A stretch of 64,000 nucleotides of DNA from Nocardia uniformis NBRC 13702. Its GTDB lineage: Bacteria > Actinomycetota > Actinomycetes > Mycobacteriales > Mycobacteriaceae. The stretch covers positions 19,379 through 83,378 of the forward strand of contig NZ_BDCE01000090.1 of NCBI RefSeq assembly GCF_001613345.1, read 5' to 3'. Shown here one piece after another: positions 26,453-35,156 of the stretch. Under the pieces are notes generated by a model. That model made no database searches. It saw only the letters and a list, made by a program, of their open reading frames with translations, and was not told the DNA's origin. The translations under genes were made by a program, and so were the position numbers. How positions within the stretch are numbered: the stretch's first letter is position 1; each line of letters opens with the position of its first letter.

Positions 26453-27313
26453 TCACTTCGTGATTCGGTTCAGCAGCGGCTGAATACGAGGCAGCAGGCG
26501 GTCGGCGAGATCGAAGGAACCCACGCTGCCGACCGCGCGCACCAGACCGGGCGAGAGCCGGAACAGGACGTAGCCGAGCCAGGCTTCGGGATTGACCGGC
26601 ACGACCGCCGAGTTGCGGCGAATCGCGCGCTCGACAACGCGCGCGACCTTGTCCGGACCGGCGAAGGCCATCGATTGCACCTGGCCGAGCTGAGCCTGCC
26701 AGGTGGCCTGCTCCTCGGCATCGAGACCGGCGCGCTCGCCGTGGGCGAGCAGGTCGGTGCGAATGGCACCGGGACAGATCGCGGTGACGCCGATTCCCTT
26801 GGCCCGCAACTCCACCCGCAGCGCCTGGCTGGCCATGAGCACCGCGGCCTTGGCCGCGGCATACGCGGGAATGTATCGCGCCGGGAAGAAGGCCGCACCG
26901 GAGGACAGATTGACGATATGGCCACGAATGCCGGCGTCGATCATCTGCGTGGCGAACACCTTGGAGCCGTAGATGACGCTCATCAGGTCGATGTCGATGG
27001 TGCGCTGCCACTGCGCCGCACCGGTTTCGACGAATCCGCCGGTATCCATGATTCCGGCGTTGTTGACCAGCACATGCGCCGGGCCGAATTCCCCGCGCAC
27101 CCACTCCGCGCATTTGTCCCACTGCGCTTCATCGGCCACGTCGAGCCGGTAGGAATGCGCGCGCCCACCGGCGGCGGTGATCTCGTCGGCCGCCCCCTGC
27201 GCGGCCGCCTCGTCGATATCGGCGATAACCACCCGGTACCCGGCCTCGGCGAGCAGCCGGGAGATCTCCCGGCCGATACCGGCCCCGCCGCCGGTCACGA
27301 TCGCTGTTCTCAT
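26453..27313 (-). CDS. Short-chain dehydrogenase/reductase 1
   Basis: 286 residues. Cofactor motif TGGGAGIG near residue 8, Asp of ADIDEAA suggesting NAD(H) preference, NNAG, catalytic Ser (NLSSGAAF) and YAAAK (Tyr-x-x-x-Lys: PAYAAAKAA). A C-terminal extension of about 40 hydrophobic/basic residues follows. Likely oxidises an alcohol to the ketone used by the monooxygenases. The ATG at 27313 overlaps the preceding SDR stop (ATGA). It is similar to its neighbour, suggesting tandem duplication. Confidence 0.88.
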   Translation of the reverse strand: MRTAIVTGGGAGIGREISRLLAEAGYRVVIADIDEAAAQGAADEITAAGGRAHSYRLDVADEAQWDKCAEWVRGEFGPAHVLVNNAGIMDTGGFVETGAAQWQRTIDIDLMSVIYGSKVFATQMIDAGIRGHIVNLSSGAAFFPARYIPAYAAAKAAVLMASQALRVELRAKGIGVTAICPGAIRTDLLAHGERAGLDAEEQATWQAQLGQVQSMAFAGPDKVARVVERAIRRNSAVVPVNPEAWLGYVLFRLSPGLVRAVGSVGSFDLADRLLPRIQPLLNRITK

Positions 27314-28167
27314 CGCTGACCACCCAATACCCGACCCGACATCTGAACGACTTTCTCCGCCAACGGCATCTGCGCCAGCCCGGTGACCCCGCGCATCACC
27401 CCGGGCGCGAGCCGAGACAGGTACCACCCGGCCCATGCCTCGACACCCACCGGCACGGTCGCGAGATTCCAGCGAATCGCGCGATCGACCGCGGCGGCGA
27501 CCCGGTCCGGCGAACGGCCGAAGACCTGTTGTCCCCGAGCGAGTTTCGCGGCCCAATCGGCTGCGGACGACGTGTCCGCACCCGCGCGGGTGCCATTGGC
27601 CGAGAGTTCGGTGTTGATCAACCCCGGGCAGACCGCGCTCACCCGAATGCCCTGACCCGCGTATTCGGCGCGCAGGGCCTGGGTGCCCATCCAGGCACCG
27701 GCCTTGGCGGTCACGTACGACGGGGCCAAGGGCGTGGGCAGGAACGCGCCGACCGAACAGATATTGACGATCGCACCGCGCTTGCCCGCATCGACCATGC
27801 GCTGCACGAACACTCGCGAGCCGAACAGCGGTCCCATCATGTTGATGGCGATCATGCGACGCCAGTCGTCGCCGCTCTGCTCCAGAAAGCCGCCGGAGAT
27901 CAGGATTCCGGCATTGTTGACCACCACGTCCGGGACGCCGTGGTCCTGCACGATCCGCTCGGCGAACTCCTCCCAGGCGGCAGCATCGGCCACATCGAGT
28001 TGCCGGAATTCGGCCCGCCCGCCCGCGGCGCGGATGCGCGTCACGGTCTCGTTACCACCGCGCTCGTCGATATCGGCCACGATCACGGTCGCACCCTTGG
28101 CCGCGAAGCGCAGTGCGCTCGCCCGCCCGATGCCGCTGCCCGCGCCGGTCACCACCGTCACCGTCAT
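27310..28167 (-). CDS. Short-chain dehydrogenase/reductase 2, first gene of operon
   Basis: 285 residues. TGAGSGIG motif, ADIDERGG, NNAGILIS, catalytic Ser in NICSVGAF and Tyr-Lys in PSYVTAKAG. It begins the minus-strand operon SDR-SDR-FMO-esterase-BVMO-SRPBCC-BVMO. The ATG at 28167 has CAGGAG 8 bp upstream. The gap to the divergent tetR gene holds an imperfect palindrome (28275-28299). Same C-terminal extension as the following SDR, supporting paralogy. Confidence 0.88.
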   Translation of the reverse strand: MTVTVVTGAGSGIGRASALRFAAKGATVIVADIDERGGNETVTRIRAAGGRAEFRQLDVADAAAWEEFAERIVQDHGVPDVVVNNAGILISGGFLEQSGDDWRRMIAINMMGPLFGSRVFVQRMVDAGKRGAIVNICSVGAFLPTPLAPSYVTAKAGAWMGTQALRAEYAGQGIRVSAVCPGLINTELSANGTRAGADTSSAADWAAKLARGQQVFGRSPDRVAAAVDRAIRWNLATVPVGVEAWAGWYLSRLAPGVMRGVTGLAQMPLAEKVVQMSGRVLGGQR

Positions 28168-28274
28168 GGTCGACGCTCCTGTCGCGGAATAGTGGACAGA
28201 TTCGAATGCGTCATGAATCGACTCCCTTGTCGTGGACGTCCGCACAGACGGAATGCCAGCTTGATCTGCACTCA

Positions 28275-28299
28275 ATTAGCGGACGTCTATGTCATTAAA
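28275..28299. promoter_or_regulatory. Candidate TetR operator A
   Basis: ATTAG-CG-GAC-N6-GTC-AT-TAAAC between the divergent SDR operon and tetR. The same framework (ATTAG-NN-GAC-N6-GTC-NNN-TAAT) recurs just behind tetR at 29053-29078. Binding by the intervening TetR protein is inference. Confidence 0.55.
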
Positions 28300-28385
28300 C
28301 TAGGGCGTCTCAGACAGAAGCGCAAGGGGTGATTCGAGACCCGCGGTCGGCGGCAACGGCCGTGCGGGCGCATACGATGTGCTCG

Positions 28386-29057
28386 ATGACCGAACCAGCC
28401 AAGCGCACTCGCGGACCCGGCCGCCCGCGCGACGAACGCAACACCGAGCGCCGCCGCCGCGAACTCATCGAGGCGGCCTACACGGTGTTCACCACCAAGG
28501 GCTACGCCGCGGCCTCGGCCGCGGATATCGTCGCCGAACTGGGGGTCGGTTACGGCACGTTCTACCGGTACTTCGACAGCAAACGCGCGATTCTCGACGA
28601 TGTCGTGGACTACGGAATCGACCGGCTGCTCAGCGAGATCGCCGGTGGCGTCTTCGAACCCGCGTCCCTGGACCACGAGTTCACCGTCGAGGAACTCATC
28701 GAAACCTGGTCCGGCGCGGTCGAGCGAATGTGCCGGATCGCCGAGTCCGATCCGGCGCTGATGAACGCGATGCTGTTCGAATTGCCCGGCATCGACGAGG
28801 AACTCAACACCCGCATTCTCGGCCTGGGTGGCATCCTGTCCGCCACTGTCGGCCGCTTCCTTTCCCGCGCGGTCGATTCCGGGGTACTGCGCGATGACGT
28901 GAACACCGAGGATGTCGGCTGGATGCTGTTGGCGCTGACAATTCCGCCGGTCATGCGCGCCCTGCAGGGCGGCGGTGCCGCCGATCGGCAGCGTTACGTC
29001 AACACCGCCGTCGCCGTGCTCACTCCCGGGCTACGCCCCCTGCTCACACCCAATTAG
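28386..29057 (+). CDS. TetR family regulator of the monooxygenase operon
   Basis: 223 residues. The N-terminal HTH reads LIEAAYTVFTTKGYAAASAADIVAELGVGYGTFYRYFDSK, preceded by a basic RTRGPGRPRDERN tail, and the C-terminal helical ligand domain is intact. It is divergent from the seven-gene SDR/monooxygenase operon, so it is its likely repressor. ATG 28386 is preferred; ATG 28377 and GTG 28329 are in-frame alternatives and no strong ribosome-binding site decides. The inducer may be a pathway substrate. Confidence 0.88.
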   Translation: MTEPAKRTRGPGRPRDERNTERRRRELIEAAYTVFTTKGYAAASAADIVAELGVGYGTFYRYFDSKRAILDDVVDYGIDRLLSEIAGGVFEPASLDHEFTVEELIETWSGAVERMCRIAESDPALMNAMLFELPGIDEELNTRILGLGGILSATVGRFLSRAVDSGVLRDDVNTEDVGWMLLALTIPPVMRALQGGGAADRQRYVNTAVAVLTPGLRPLLTPN

Positions 29058-29078
29058 TCGACGGGTACGTCTGCTAAT
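29053..29078. promoter_or_regulatory. Candidate TetR operator B
   Basis: ATTAG-TC-GAC-N6-GTC-TGC-TAAT, near-perfect dyad overlapping the tetR stop codon and lying 30 bp before the ABC1 kinase start. It matches operator A in arms and spacing, so the kinase gene may belong to the same regulon. Confidence 0.55.
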
Positions 29079-29107
29079 CTCGGGTGATCGCTGCAGAGAG
29101 GTCGTCG

Positions 29108-30514
29108 ATGGCGAAGGACATTCCTGTCTCCCGGGCCCGGCGCGGTGCGCAAATGGGCAAACTCATTGCCGGACAAGCTGTTCGCGGCGCGGGTGTCACG
29201 CTGGCGGTGGTTCGCGATACCGATGAAGAACACATCGCCCGGACCGAACGGGCACTCACCGCGGCGGCCGAAGACCTGGTCACCGTGCTCGGCAGCATGA
29301 AGGGCCTGGCCATGAAGGCCGGCCAGCTGCTGTCCATGTTCGATGTGCTCGGAATCTTCGCCGCCGAACGCCTGCCCCCGGGCCAGCGCGAGCGATTCCA
29401 GAACAAGCTGGCCGAACTCTACGACCGGTCCGCGCAGGTGCCGTTCGCGCAGATGCGCGGGGTGATCGAGCGCGATTACGGCCGCCCGCTCGATGAGGTG
29501 TTCGCCGAATTCGACGCAGCACCGCTCGGTGCGGCGTCCATCGGTCAGGTGTATCGCGCCCGCCTGCACGATGGCCGGCGGGTGGCGGTCAAGGTCCAGT
29601 ACCCCGGGATCGATATCGCTATCCGGGCCGATATCAAGAACCTCGCGCTGGTTATGCGGATGATGCGCACGATCGCGCCGGCGATCGCCGACAATGCGAT
29701 TCTGCGCGAGCTCGCCACCCATTTCGCCGAGGAGATCGACTACCGCACCGAAGCCGCGAACCACGAGCTCATAGCCGAGATGTTCCATGGCCACCCGTTC
29801 ATTCGCATCCCCGGCGTGGTGACCGAGCTGTGCACGGCACGGGTGCTCGTCACCGAACTGGTCGACGGACTGCGATTCCCGGAGATCGCGGCGCTGCCCG
29901 ATGCCGAGCGCGACCGTATCGGTGAGATCCTCATGCGCTTCTATATGGGGACCATGATTCGGGAACGGCGCTTCACCGGAGATCCGCATCCCGGCAATAT
30001 CCTGCTCGCGGATGACGGGAAAGTCGCCTTCCTCGACTTCGGGCTGGTCAAGCATATGGATGATGCCGCCGTGGAGTTCGAACTCGACGCCGTGCGCATG
30101 GCCGCGGAGTACCGCGCCACCGATCTGCGCGCTCTCTTCGTGAATTACGGCCTGCTGGAACAGGGCTCACCGGCCACCGCCGAGCAGTGCCTGCGGCTGA
30201 TCCACGAGGTCTCGGGCTGGATGCTCACCGATGCCGAGATCCGGGTCGCCGAGGATGCCGCCGCGCACGCCCTGCTCGCCTTCGTCGACCCGCGCCGCGG
30301 CTACTTCGACAGCTGGCGCCGCGAATACGCGCCGGCCGAACACGCTTTCGCCCGGCGCGTGGAGTACGGCACCCTCGCCCTGCTCGGCAAACTCCGCGCC
30401 AGCGGCAACTGGTACCGCATCGGGCGCGAATGGTGCTACGGCGAGCCGCCGCGCACCGAACTGGGCGTGCTGGAACAGGATTGGCTGGCGAACCACGCGA
30501 ATCCCACCGGCTGA
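29108..30514 (+). CDS. ABC1/UbiB (ADCK) family atypical kinase
   Basis: 468 residues. The KxGQ-type motif is MKAGQLLSMFD, the Ala-rich loop is GAASIGQVY, the nucleotide Lys lies in VAVKVQYPG, and the catalytic/metal motif is GDPHPGNILL...FLDFGLVK. These are UbiB/ADCK features: ATPase/kinase proteins linked to isoprenoid-quinone metabolism and lipid handling. ATG 29108 has GAGAGG 6 bp upstream. It is downstream of tetR with a possible operator in between, unlike the usual ubiquinone context (actinobacteria make menaquinone), so the substrate is unclear. Confidence 0.88.
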   Translation: MAKDIPVSRARRGAQMGKLIAGQAVRGAGVTLAVVRDTDEEHIARTERALTAAAEDLVTVLGSMKGLAMKAGQLLSMFDVLGIFAAERLPPGQRERFQNKLAELYDRSAQVPFAQMRGVIERDYGRPLDEVFAEFDAAPLGAASIGQVYRARLHDGRRVAVKVQYPGIDIAIRADIKNLALVMRMMRTIAPAIADNAILRELATHFAEEIDYRTEAANHELIAEMFHGHPFIRIPGVVTELCTARVLVTELVDGLRFPEIAALPDAERDRIGEILMRFYMGTMIRERRFTGDPHPGNILLADDGKVAFLDFGLVKHMDDAAVEFELDAVRMAAEYRATDLRALFVNYGLLEQGSPATAEQCLRLIHEVSGWMLTDAEIRVAEDAAAHALLAFVDPRRGYFDSWRREYAPAEHAFARRVEYGTLALLGKLRASGNWYRIGREWCYGEPPRTELGVLEQDWLANHANPTG

Positions 30515-30529
30515 TAGACGGCGCCCTCA

Positions 30530-30556
30530 TCATTCCGGCCAAAGGCGGCGGAATGA
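30530..30556. terminator. Hairpin after the ABC1 kinase gene
   Basis: TCATTCCG pairs with CGGAATGA, with an inner GCC-AAA-GGC helix. It lies 16 bp after the kinase stop and between convergent genes. No T-tract. Confidence 0.5.
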
Positions 30557-30671
30557 CGGGCGCGGGGTGCAACTACCCGCGCCGCCGCCGGGCTTCAGCC
30601 GCCAACGGAACCGGAAGCCAATTCAACAGCCTCCGCGTGTTGGGCGCTGGCCAGTACCCTGTGCAGCGATG

Positions 30672-31865
30672 CTATCTGCATCGCACGGTATGGGCTCGGT
30701 CTATCGGAAGTATGCTGGTGATGGTGATGAAGCTAGCTCCTCCCCGCTTCAAGTTGGCCATTGTTGACTGATATCTCCAGTTGACTAATTCGAGCGTGTC
30801 TCCCTTACATATTCCACGGCTCAGATCGAACTCGCTCAGTCTGAGCACTGATCGATCATCGTTGGGATAGTGGATGATATAGACGGCGTTGCCTTCGAAG
30901 GTTGCCGATATCGGTACGTCACCATCGATCGGAAGACTGACAGAGCTGGGTCGGGAATCACCTGTCAAACTCATCGAGTTGAGGCTGCCCTCCCTGGTAA
31001 TCCAATACAGCACCCCGTCGTGTACCCCCCATGCCTGCGATTGGGTATCACCGGGAAGCCGGGGAACATTCCTTTCGGAGTCAGCCTGTGTTCCACCGTC
31101 ACGCGATATCTCGACAATGCGGTAGTCCGCCTTGGAATCGGATATCACGATCGCGTACCCGCGGTCTGAATCCGGCGTATCACCACACAGCACCGAACTC
31201 TGTGACCGGGCCATCGTCGCCCCTGTCTCGTATTGGTGGCCGACCTGAACTCCACCTTCTTCGGTCCAGCGATTCAATCGGACCGTCGAAGGGTTCGCGG
31301 CGTACGACGCGGCAAGCCATTGAACTTCACCGGCTCGGCAGATCGAGAGCCCGGAGATATCCCCGTCGACGTATTCCTGCGAAACCTGACCGGACGATGA
31401 CACTTTCACCAGTAGATGTCGAACCTCGTTGTTGTTCATGCCAACGTTGAAAGCGAACACCGCGTCGTTCCCGTCCGGCGAGGACGCAGACCTTGTCAAG
31501 ACCGCGACGCTGCCGAGTTCGGTGTTCCAGACCTCATGGAGCGACTCGTCCACGACGACGATTCGGTCTCCGGCGGGGAATGCGAATCCGCTGCCGAGGC
31601 GCTCCATCGTCGGTTCGAAGGCGATCGGGTACTTGCCCGCGAGGGTGGTCTGGCCTTGTCCGGAGACAGTGAGCAGGCTGATCTGATCGTGTTGATCGAT
31701 CGGCGGATTCAGCTCAGCGGAGATCCCGGCCCAATCCCGTGGTCCGGTGTACGGGGGGCCATCGTCACCTCGGTATTCGAGATAGACGTATGTTCCGGCC
31801 GCGGCGATCGCCATGACTGCTGCGGCCGTGCCGGCCGCGACCTTGATTCGGGTGGAGGCCTTCAC
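30672..31865 (-). CDS. Membrane-anchored extracytoplasmic protein, unknown
   Basis: 397 residues. One N-terminal membrane segment (residues about 8-28, KVAAGTAAAVMAIAAAGTYVYLEY) with an N-in orientation, then a soluble domain of repeated beta-rich units (GDRIVVVDESLHEVW, NEVRHLLVKVSSSGQ, DYRIVEISRDGG) that looks like a beta-propeller. The start GTG 31865 overlaps the upstream hydrolase stop (GTGA) and has GGAGG upstream, so the two are translationally coupled. No family recognised. The coupling to a secreted cell-wall-hydrolase-like protein suggests a partner, immunity or regulatory role (inference). Confidence 0.75.
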   Translation of the reverse strand: MKASTRIKVAAGTAAAVMAIAAAGTYVYLEYRGDDGPPYTGPRDWAGISAELNPPIDQHDQISLLTVSGQGQTTLAGKYPIAFEPTMERLGSGFAFPAGDRIVVVDESLHEVWNTELGSVAVLTRSASSPDGNDAVFAFNVGMNNNEVRHLLVKVSSSGQVSQEYVDGDISGLSICRAGEVQWLAASYAANPSTVRLNRWTEEGGVQVGHQYETGATMARSQSSVLCGDTPDSDRGYAIVISDSKADYRIVEISRDGGTQADSERNVPRLPGDTQSQAWGVHDGVLYWITREGSLNSMSLTGDSRPSSVSLPIDGDVPISATFEGNAVYIIHYPNDDRSVLRLSEFDLSRGICKGDTLELVNWRYQSTMANLKRGGASFITITSILPIDRAHTVRCR

Positions 31866-33787
31866 TCGAACCTCCGGGTGTTGTGCGACTTGAGGATGTC
31901 GATCGGGTACACGCCGAAGTTGGGTGGCTGGTACGCGTATCGCTCGCCGATGTCGAGGCCGCCGCCGGAGGCGTGCTTGAATGCCGCCCACACCAGTTGC
32001 GAGCAGTTGTACGAATCCGCGTACACCTTCGTCCGAGTGACCAGGAAGTTGCCGCTGTACCCCTTCCCGACCTGTTGCTCCGCGAACGCCGCCGCAGCAT
32101 CACGCGTCGCGTTGTCGGTGTTGACCGACAGGTAGATCGGGCGGCATACGCCCTTCCTGGCATCGCCTTTGAGCAGCCGGACACCCAGGTCGGCGTTCAC
32201 GGCTTCAACCGTCCAGATATCGTCAGAGCCTCCGGTGTGATCATTCCTGACGAATATTCCATTGTGCCCATGATTCGCAACCCGGTAGGAGGTCGCGTCG
32301 GAGAAGAAGACGTCGCCACGGTTGGTTCGGTCGTTCCCCGGAGGCATGAAATCGCAGTTCGTGCTGTTGCCACCGTCGGAGATCTCCTGAACCTCGTCGT
32401 AGGAACCCTGCACACGGTCCAGCACCGACTGGAACCCAGCGTCGGTGGCGAGGGCGGCTTCCTCGATCACCTCTTTACCCGTCCGGTAGATCTCGTCGAG
32501 ATCAGGTATCTGCAGGAGATCAGCGATTTGAGCTATCACATCCGAATACCCGGATAGTTCTCCGTGTTGGAACTGCTGCGTGAAGCGCACCGTCCCATCC
32601 ACCGGGCGTGGAGCGTCGACGGGATACCCGTGCGGTCCGGTTTCATGCCCTTCGGCGGCCCACTTGTCGCGGATCTGCCCGGTGACCTCGTGGGCACCAG
32701 TGCCGGGGTGCCAGTAGATGACGCCGCGCTCGAACCGGTTGAACCGTCCCACGCCGTCCGCAGTGACGGTCTCATCGCTGAGCGGGTACCCGAGAAGCCC
32801 CTGCTCCCAGCCGATTTCACCCCACCGGGCGCGGACCGCGCCGGCGACATAGTAGGCGTCGTTGGCCTTCCAGTAGATGGTGCCGCCATCGAAGTACTGG
32901 CGACGACCGAAGTTGTCGGAATTGACGAACTCATCGGAAGTCGGATAGCCGAGCACACCGCCTTCCCAGCCGTTGCGCTGCCAGGCGGCGAAGAAATGGT
33001 TCGCCACAGGATGCGCACCGCCCCACGGCGACCAATAGATGGGGCCGTTCTGGAACACCGAACGCGCACCGACACCGTCGGGATTGGCCAACTCGTTGGT
33101 GGTGGGCCACAACAGGAAGCTGTTCGGGCCGCCGAGTTCGTTGTACTTGTCACGGATCGCGCCACACACGTAGTACGGGGCGGGCCAGTACACCGAGCAG
33201 TCGCCCTCGGCGATGAACTGCGGATCACGCTGCTGCATGAGACGTTGCCCGGCCAACCGTTGCCCGCCATTGGCCTGGAGTTCGGCCTCCATGGTCTCGG
33301 CCTTGTCGGCGTCTTCCTTACTGAATCCGTCCGGGATCTCCTCGCAGTCCGAGCGCATCTTGCCCGGATCGACCTTGCGATTGGGGTTCTTGGTCGGCAC
33401 CCATTTGTCCGGCCTATCCTTGCGGCCGTTACGCGGGCCGTTTGGACACGAACTCTGTTGAGCTGGAACGGAAGTCGTCGTCGTTGACGTCGGTGGCGTG
33501 GTCGCCGGCTTGTCTCCTCGAGCAGTGGTCGAGGGCGCTGCGGTCGTCGACGGTGCGGTCGTGCGCGTGGCCGGTGCCGGTGCGGTCGTCACCGGCACAG
33601 TGGTCAGCGCTGAGGCGGTCGTGGACGGCATCGGTGCACCGGACGTGGTCGATGGCGCAGTCGTGCCGGGCTGGGCGTTGGCCGCGATGGCGCCCGCGCC
33701 GACCGCGGTGACCATCGCGAGAACGGCGGCGGCACGGACCAGTCGGGCGCGCCGCACCGAAATTCGATGGCGCTGAACAGATCTCAA
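31862..33787 (-). CDS. Secreted LGFP-repeat protein with permuted NlpC/P60-like hydrolase domain
   Basis: 641 residues from a TTG start behind AGGAGG. Signal peptide (cleavage near ANA/QPG), a Thr/Ser/Pro-rich stalk (residues about 45-105), then three or four LGFP repeats (e.g. LGGPNSFLLWPTTNE, GGVLGYPTSDE, QGLLGYPLSDE), which bind cell-wall material in mycolate bacteria. The C-terminal part has His about 508 (GHNGIFV) before Cys about 595 (YNCSQLVW), the order of permuted NlpC/P60 (YiiX/YebB-like) hydrolases. Likely a cell-wall-attached amidase or acyl hydrolase. It overlaps the next gene by 4 bp. Confidence 0.82.
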   Translation of the reverse strand: MRSVQRHRISVRRARLVRAAAVLAMVTAVGAGAIAANAQPGTTAPSTTSGAPMPSTTASALTTVPVTTAPAPATRTTAPSTTAAPSTTARGDKPATTPPTSTTTTSVPAQQSSCPNGPRNGRKDRPDKWVPTKNPNRKVDPGKMRSDCEEIPDGFSKEDADKAETMEAELQANGGQRLAGQRLMQQRDPQFIAEGDCSVYWPAPYYVCGAIRDKYNELGGPNSFLLWPTTNELANPDGVGARSVFQNGPIYWSPWGGAHPVANHFFAAWQRNGWEGGVLGYPTSDEFVNSDNFGRRQYFDGGTIYWKANDAYYVAGAVRARWGEIGWEQGLLGYPLSDETVTADGVGRFNRFERGVIYWHPGTGAHEVTGQIRDKWAAEGHETGPHGYPVDAPRPVDGTVRFTQQFQHGELSGYSDVIAQIADLLQIPDLDEIYRTGKEVIEEAALATDAGFQSVLDRVQGSYDEVQEISDGGNSTNCDFMPPGNDRTNRGDVFFSDATSYRVANHGHNGIFVRNDHTGGSDDIWTVEAVNADLGVRLLKGDARKGVCRPIYLSVNTDNATRDAAAAFAEQQVGKGYSGNFLVTRTKVYADSYNCSQLVWAAFKHASGGGLDIGERYAYQPPNFGVYPIDILKSHNTRRFE

Positions 33788-34116
33788 ATCCCCTCCTCAT
33801 AACCTTCATCAGGGCACATCCCAGACAAGCAGGCCCGCCGCCCCCGACAGTTAACAGGCGGGATGTGCGTCCGAACAGTATCGAACCGACCATTCCAAAC
33901 CAGTGGCGACACTCCGGCAAACAAGACAAACGATTCCGGAAGCGTTGAGGCATCCCGTCGGCAGCCGCCTCGGCAACTCAGCAGTTATGCAGGAGACGGT
34001 GCGTGACGAGCGTATGAAGTTGGGGCTGCGACATGGAACACGGCCCAAGTAGCTGAAATCGAAAACTGGTATCCGCAAGCCGCACTCGCACCCACGGATG
34101 AGGTCGCTGACTGCAA
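33788..34116. other. Non-coding stretch, lower GC
   Basis: Upstream of the LGFP gene and downstream of a PAS-like remnant. It probably holds the LGFP promoter and its AGGAGG site near 33790. No RNA gene, repeat or coding frame could be supported. Confidence 0.5.
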
Positions 34117-34440
34117 TCAGCCTTCAGGTTTGGCGATCCGGATAACGTGCAGACGGTCACCGATGCCACCGAGGTAGCGCCGGGAGGTGACAGTGACAGA
34201 TTGCCATCCGGTCTCGGTGAACGCCCGAATCCGTACCCGAGCGACTGTTTCCGCGCTCCCGGTAAGGGATTCGAAGGTACGCCGTAACGTCATGACGTCA
34301 TCGGGATGGAAGAGCACAGGATCACCGGCGCGTCGCCAATCGATCCAACTAGGGACCCGGCTGATCCACTCGGCGATGAACGGCATGGAAAGTCCCGGAG
34401 AGAAGGCGAGCAAGGCGGTGACGATCTGGTCATCGACGGA
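34117..34440 (-). pseudogene. PAS-like domain remnant
   Basis: Minus frame reading SMPFIAEWISRVPSWIDW, then FHPDDVMTLRRTF and VRIRAFTETGWQSVTV before a stop at 34117. HPDD followed by a strand ending in W-Q-S-V is the C-terminal half of a PAS fold. No start codon belongs to it; it runs directly into the truncated acetyltransferase at 34430. It is a fragment of a sensor protein. Confidence 0.5.
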
Positions 34441-34894
34441 GGGCGGTTCGGTCCACCAGCCCTCGATACAGGGCAATGCTGGCGCGGTTCTCGGGGAAGG
34501 CCGAGGTCTGCAGAGTCCAGAGGCCATCCTGATCAGCGGCGATGATCTGGGTACGGGCCAGCGCCTTGCCGACTCCTCGGCCGCACATGCCGTCCTCTAC
34601 ATAGACGGAGGTTTCGGCGACACCGCCGTAGTAGTCGCGGGTAGAGACGGAGGCGAGCGCGGCCCAGCCAACGACCTCGCCGTCGAGCTCGGCGACCCAG
34701 CGGTGTCTGGCAAGCCATGTCGCGTCGAGGTCCGCATGGGCGGGAACCTCGGTCTCGAAAGTGGCGTTGCGCGTGGCGATTCCCTCGCCGTAGATGGGGA
34801 GTACGGCATCCCAGTCGTCGTTGGTCATCGCGCGGACGGTGACGTCGCCGGGGATGTCCTCGGGGCAGAACGGCTGCGGTGGGAGTACCCCCAT
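34430..34894 (-). pseudogene. C-terminally truncated GNAT acetyltransferase (phosphinothricin-acetyltransferase-like)
   Basis: VTVRAMTNDDWDAVLPIYGEGIATRNATFETEVP is the N-terminus of Pat/MddA-like N-acetyltransferases, and the acetyl-CoA loop GRGVGKAL follows. After ENRASIALY the expected GF-x-x-x-G-x-R-E block is replaced by RGLVDRTALRR and a stop, and another frame carrying PAS-like sequence takes over. So the last 30 or so residues that close the fold are missing. ATG at 34894 is the assumed start. It may be inactive. Confidence 0.65.
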
Positions 34895-35156
34895 CACCGC
34901 GTCGGCCGCGTGGGGCAGACGGTGCAGCCGGAGGGATTGACCGCGACGACGGTGCGCTGCTATCCACCCGACGGCCACAGTGGCGAACCAAGGCAGGTCC
35001 GGATCGTTCCGTCTTTGCCCTGCAGTCGTTGTCGGTCCCTCGGCGTAGCGTTCCTCGCGACGGCAATGGCGCAGATGGTTGATCCCGCTTCCCCACGAAG
35101 CTCCTTCTATTCAGGCGCACGAGACGCCCGGTCCGAAACCAGAGATGGAGGGGTCA
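34895..35156. other. Upstream region of the short Argonaute operon
   Basis: No complete gene. The frames open across it look like shadows. It should contain the promoter for the DREN-APAZ gene; the only supported signal is GGAGGGG just before the ATG at 35157. No obvious operator palindrome seen. Confidence 0.5.
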
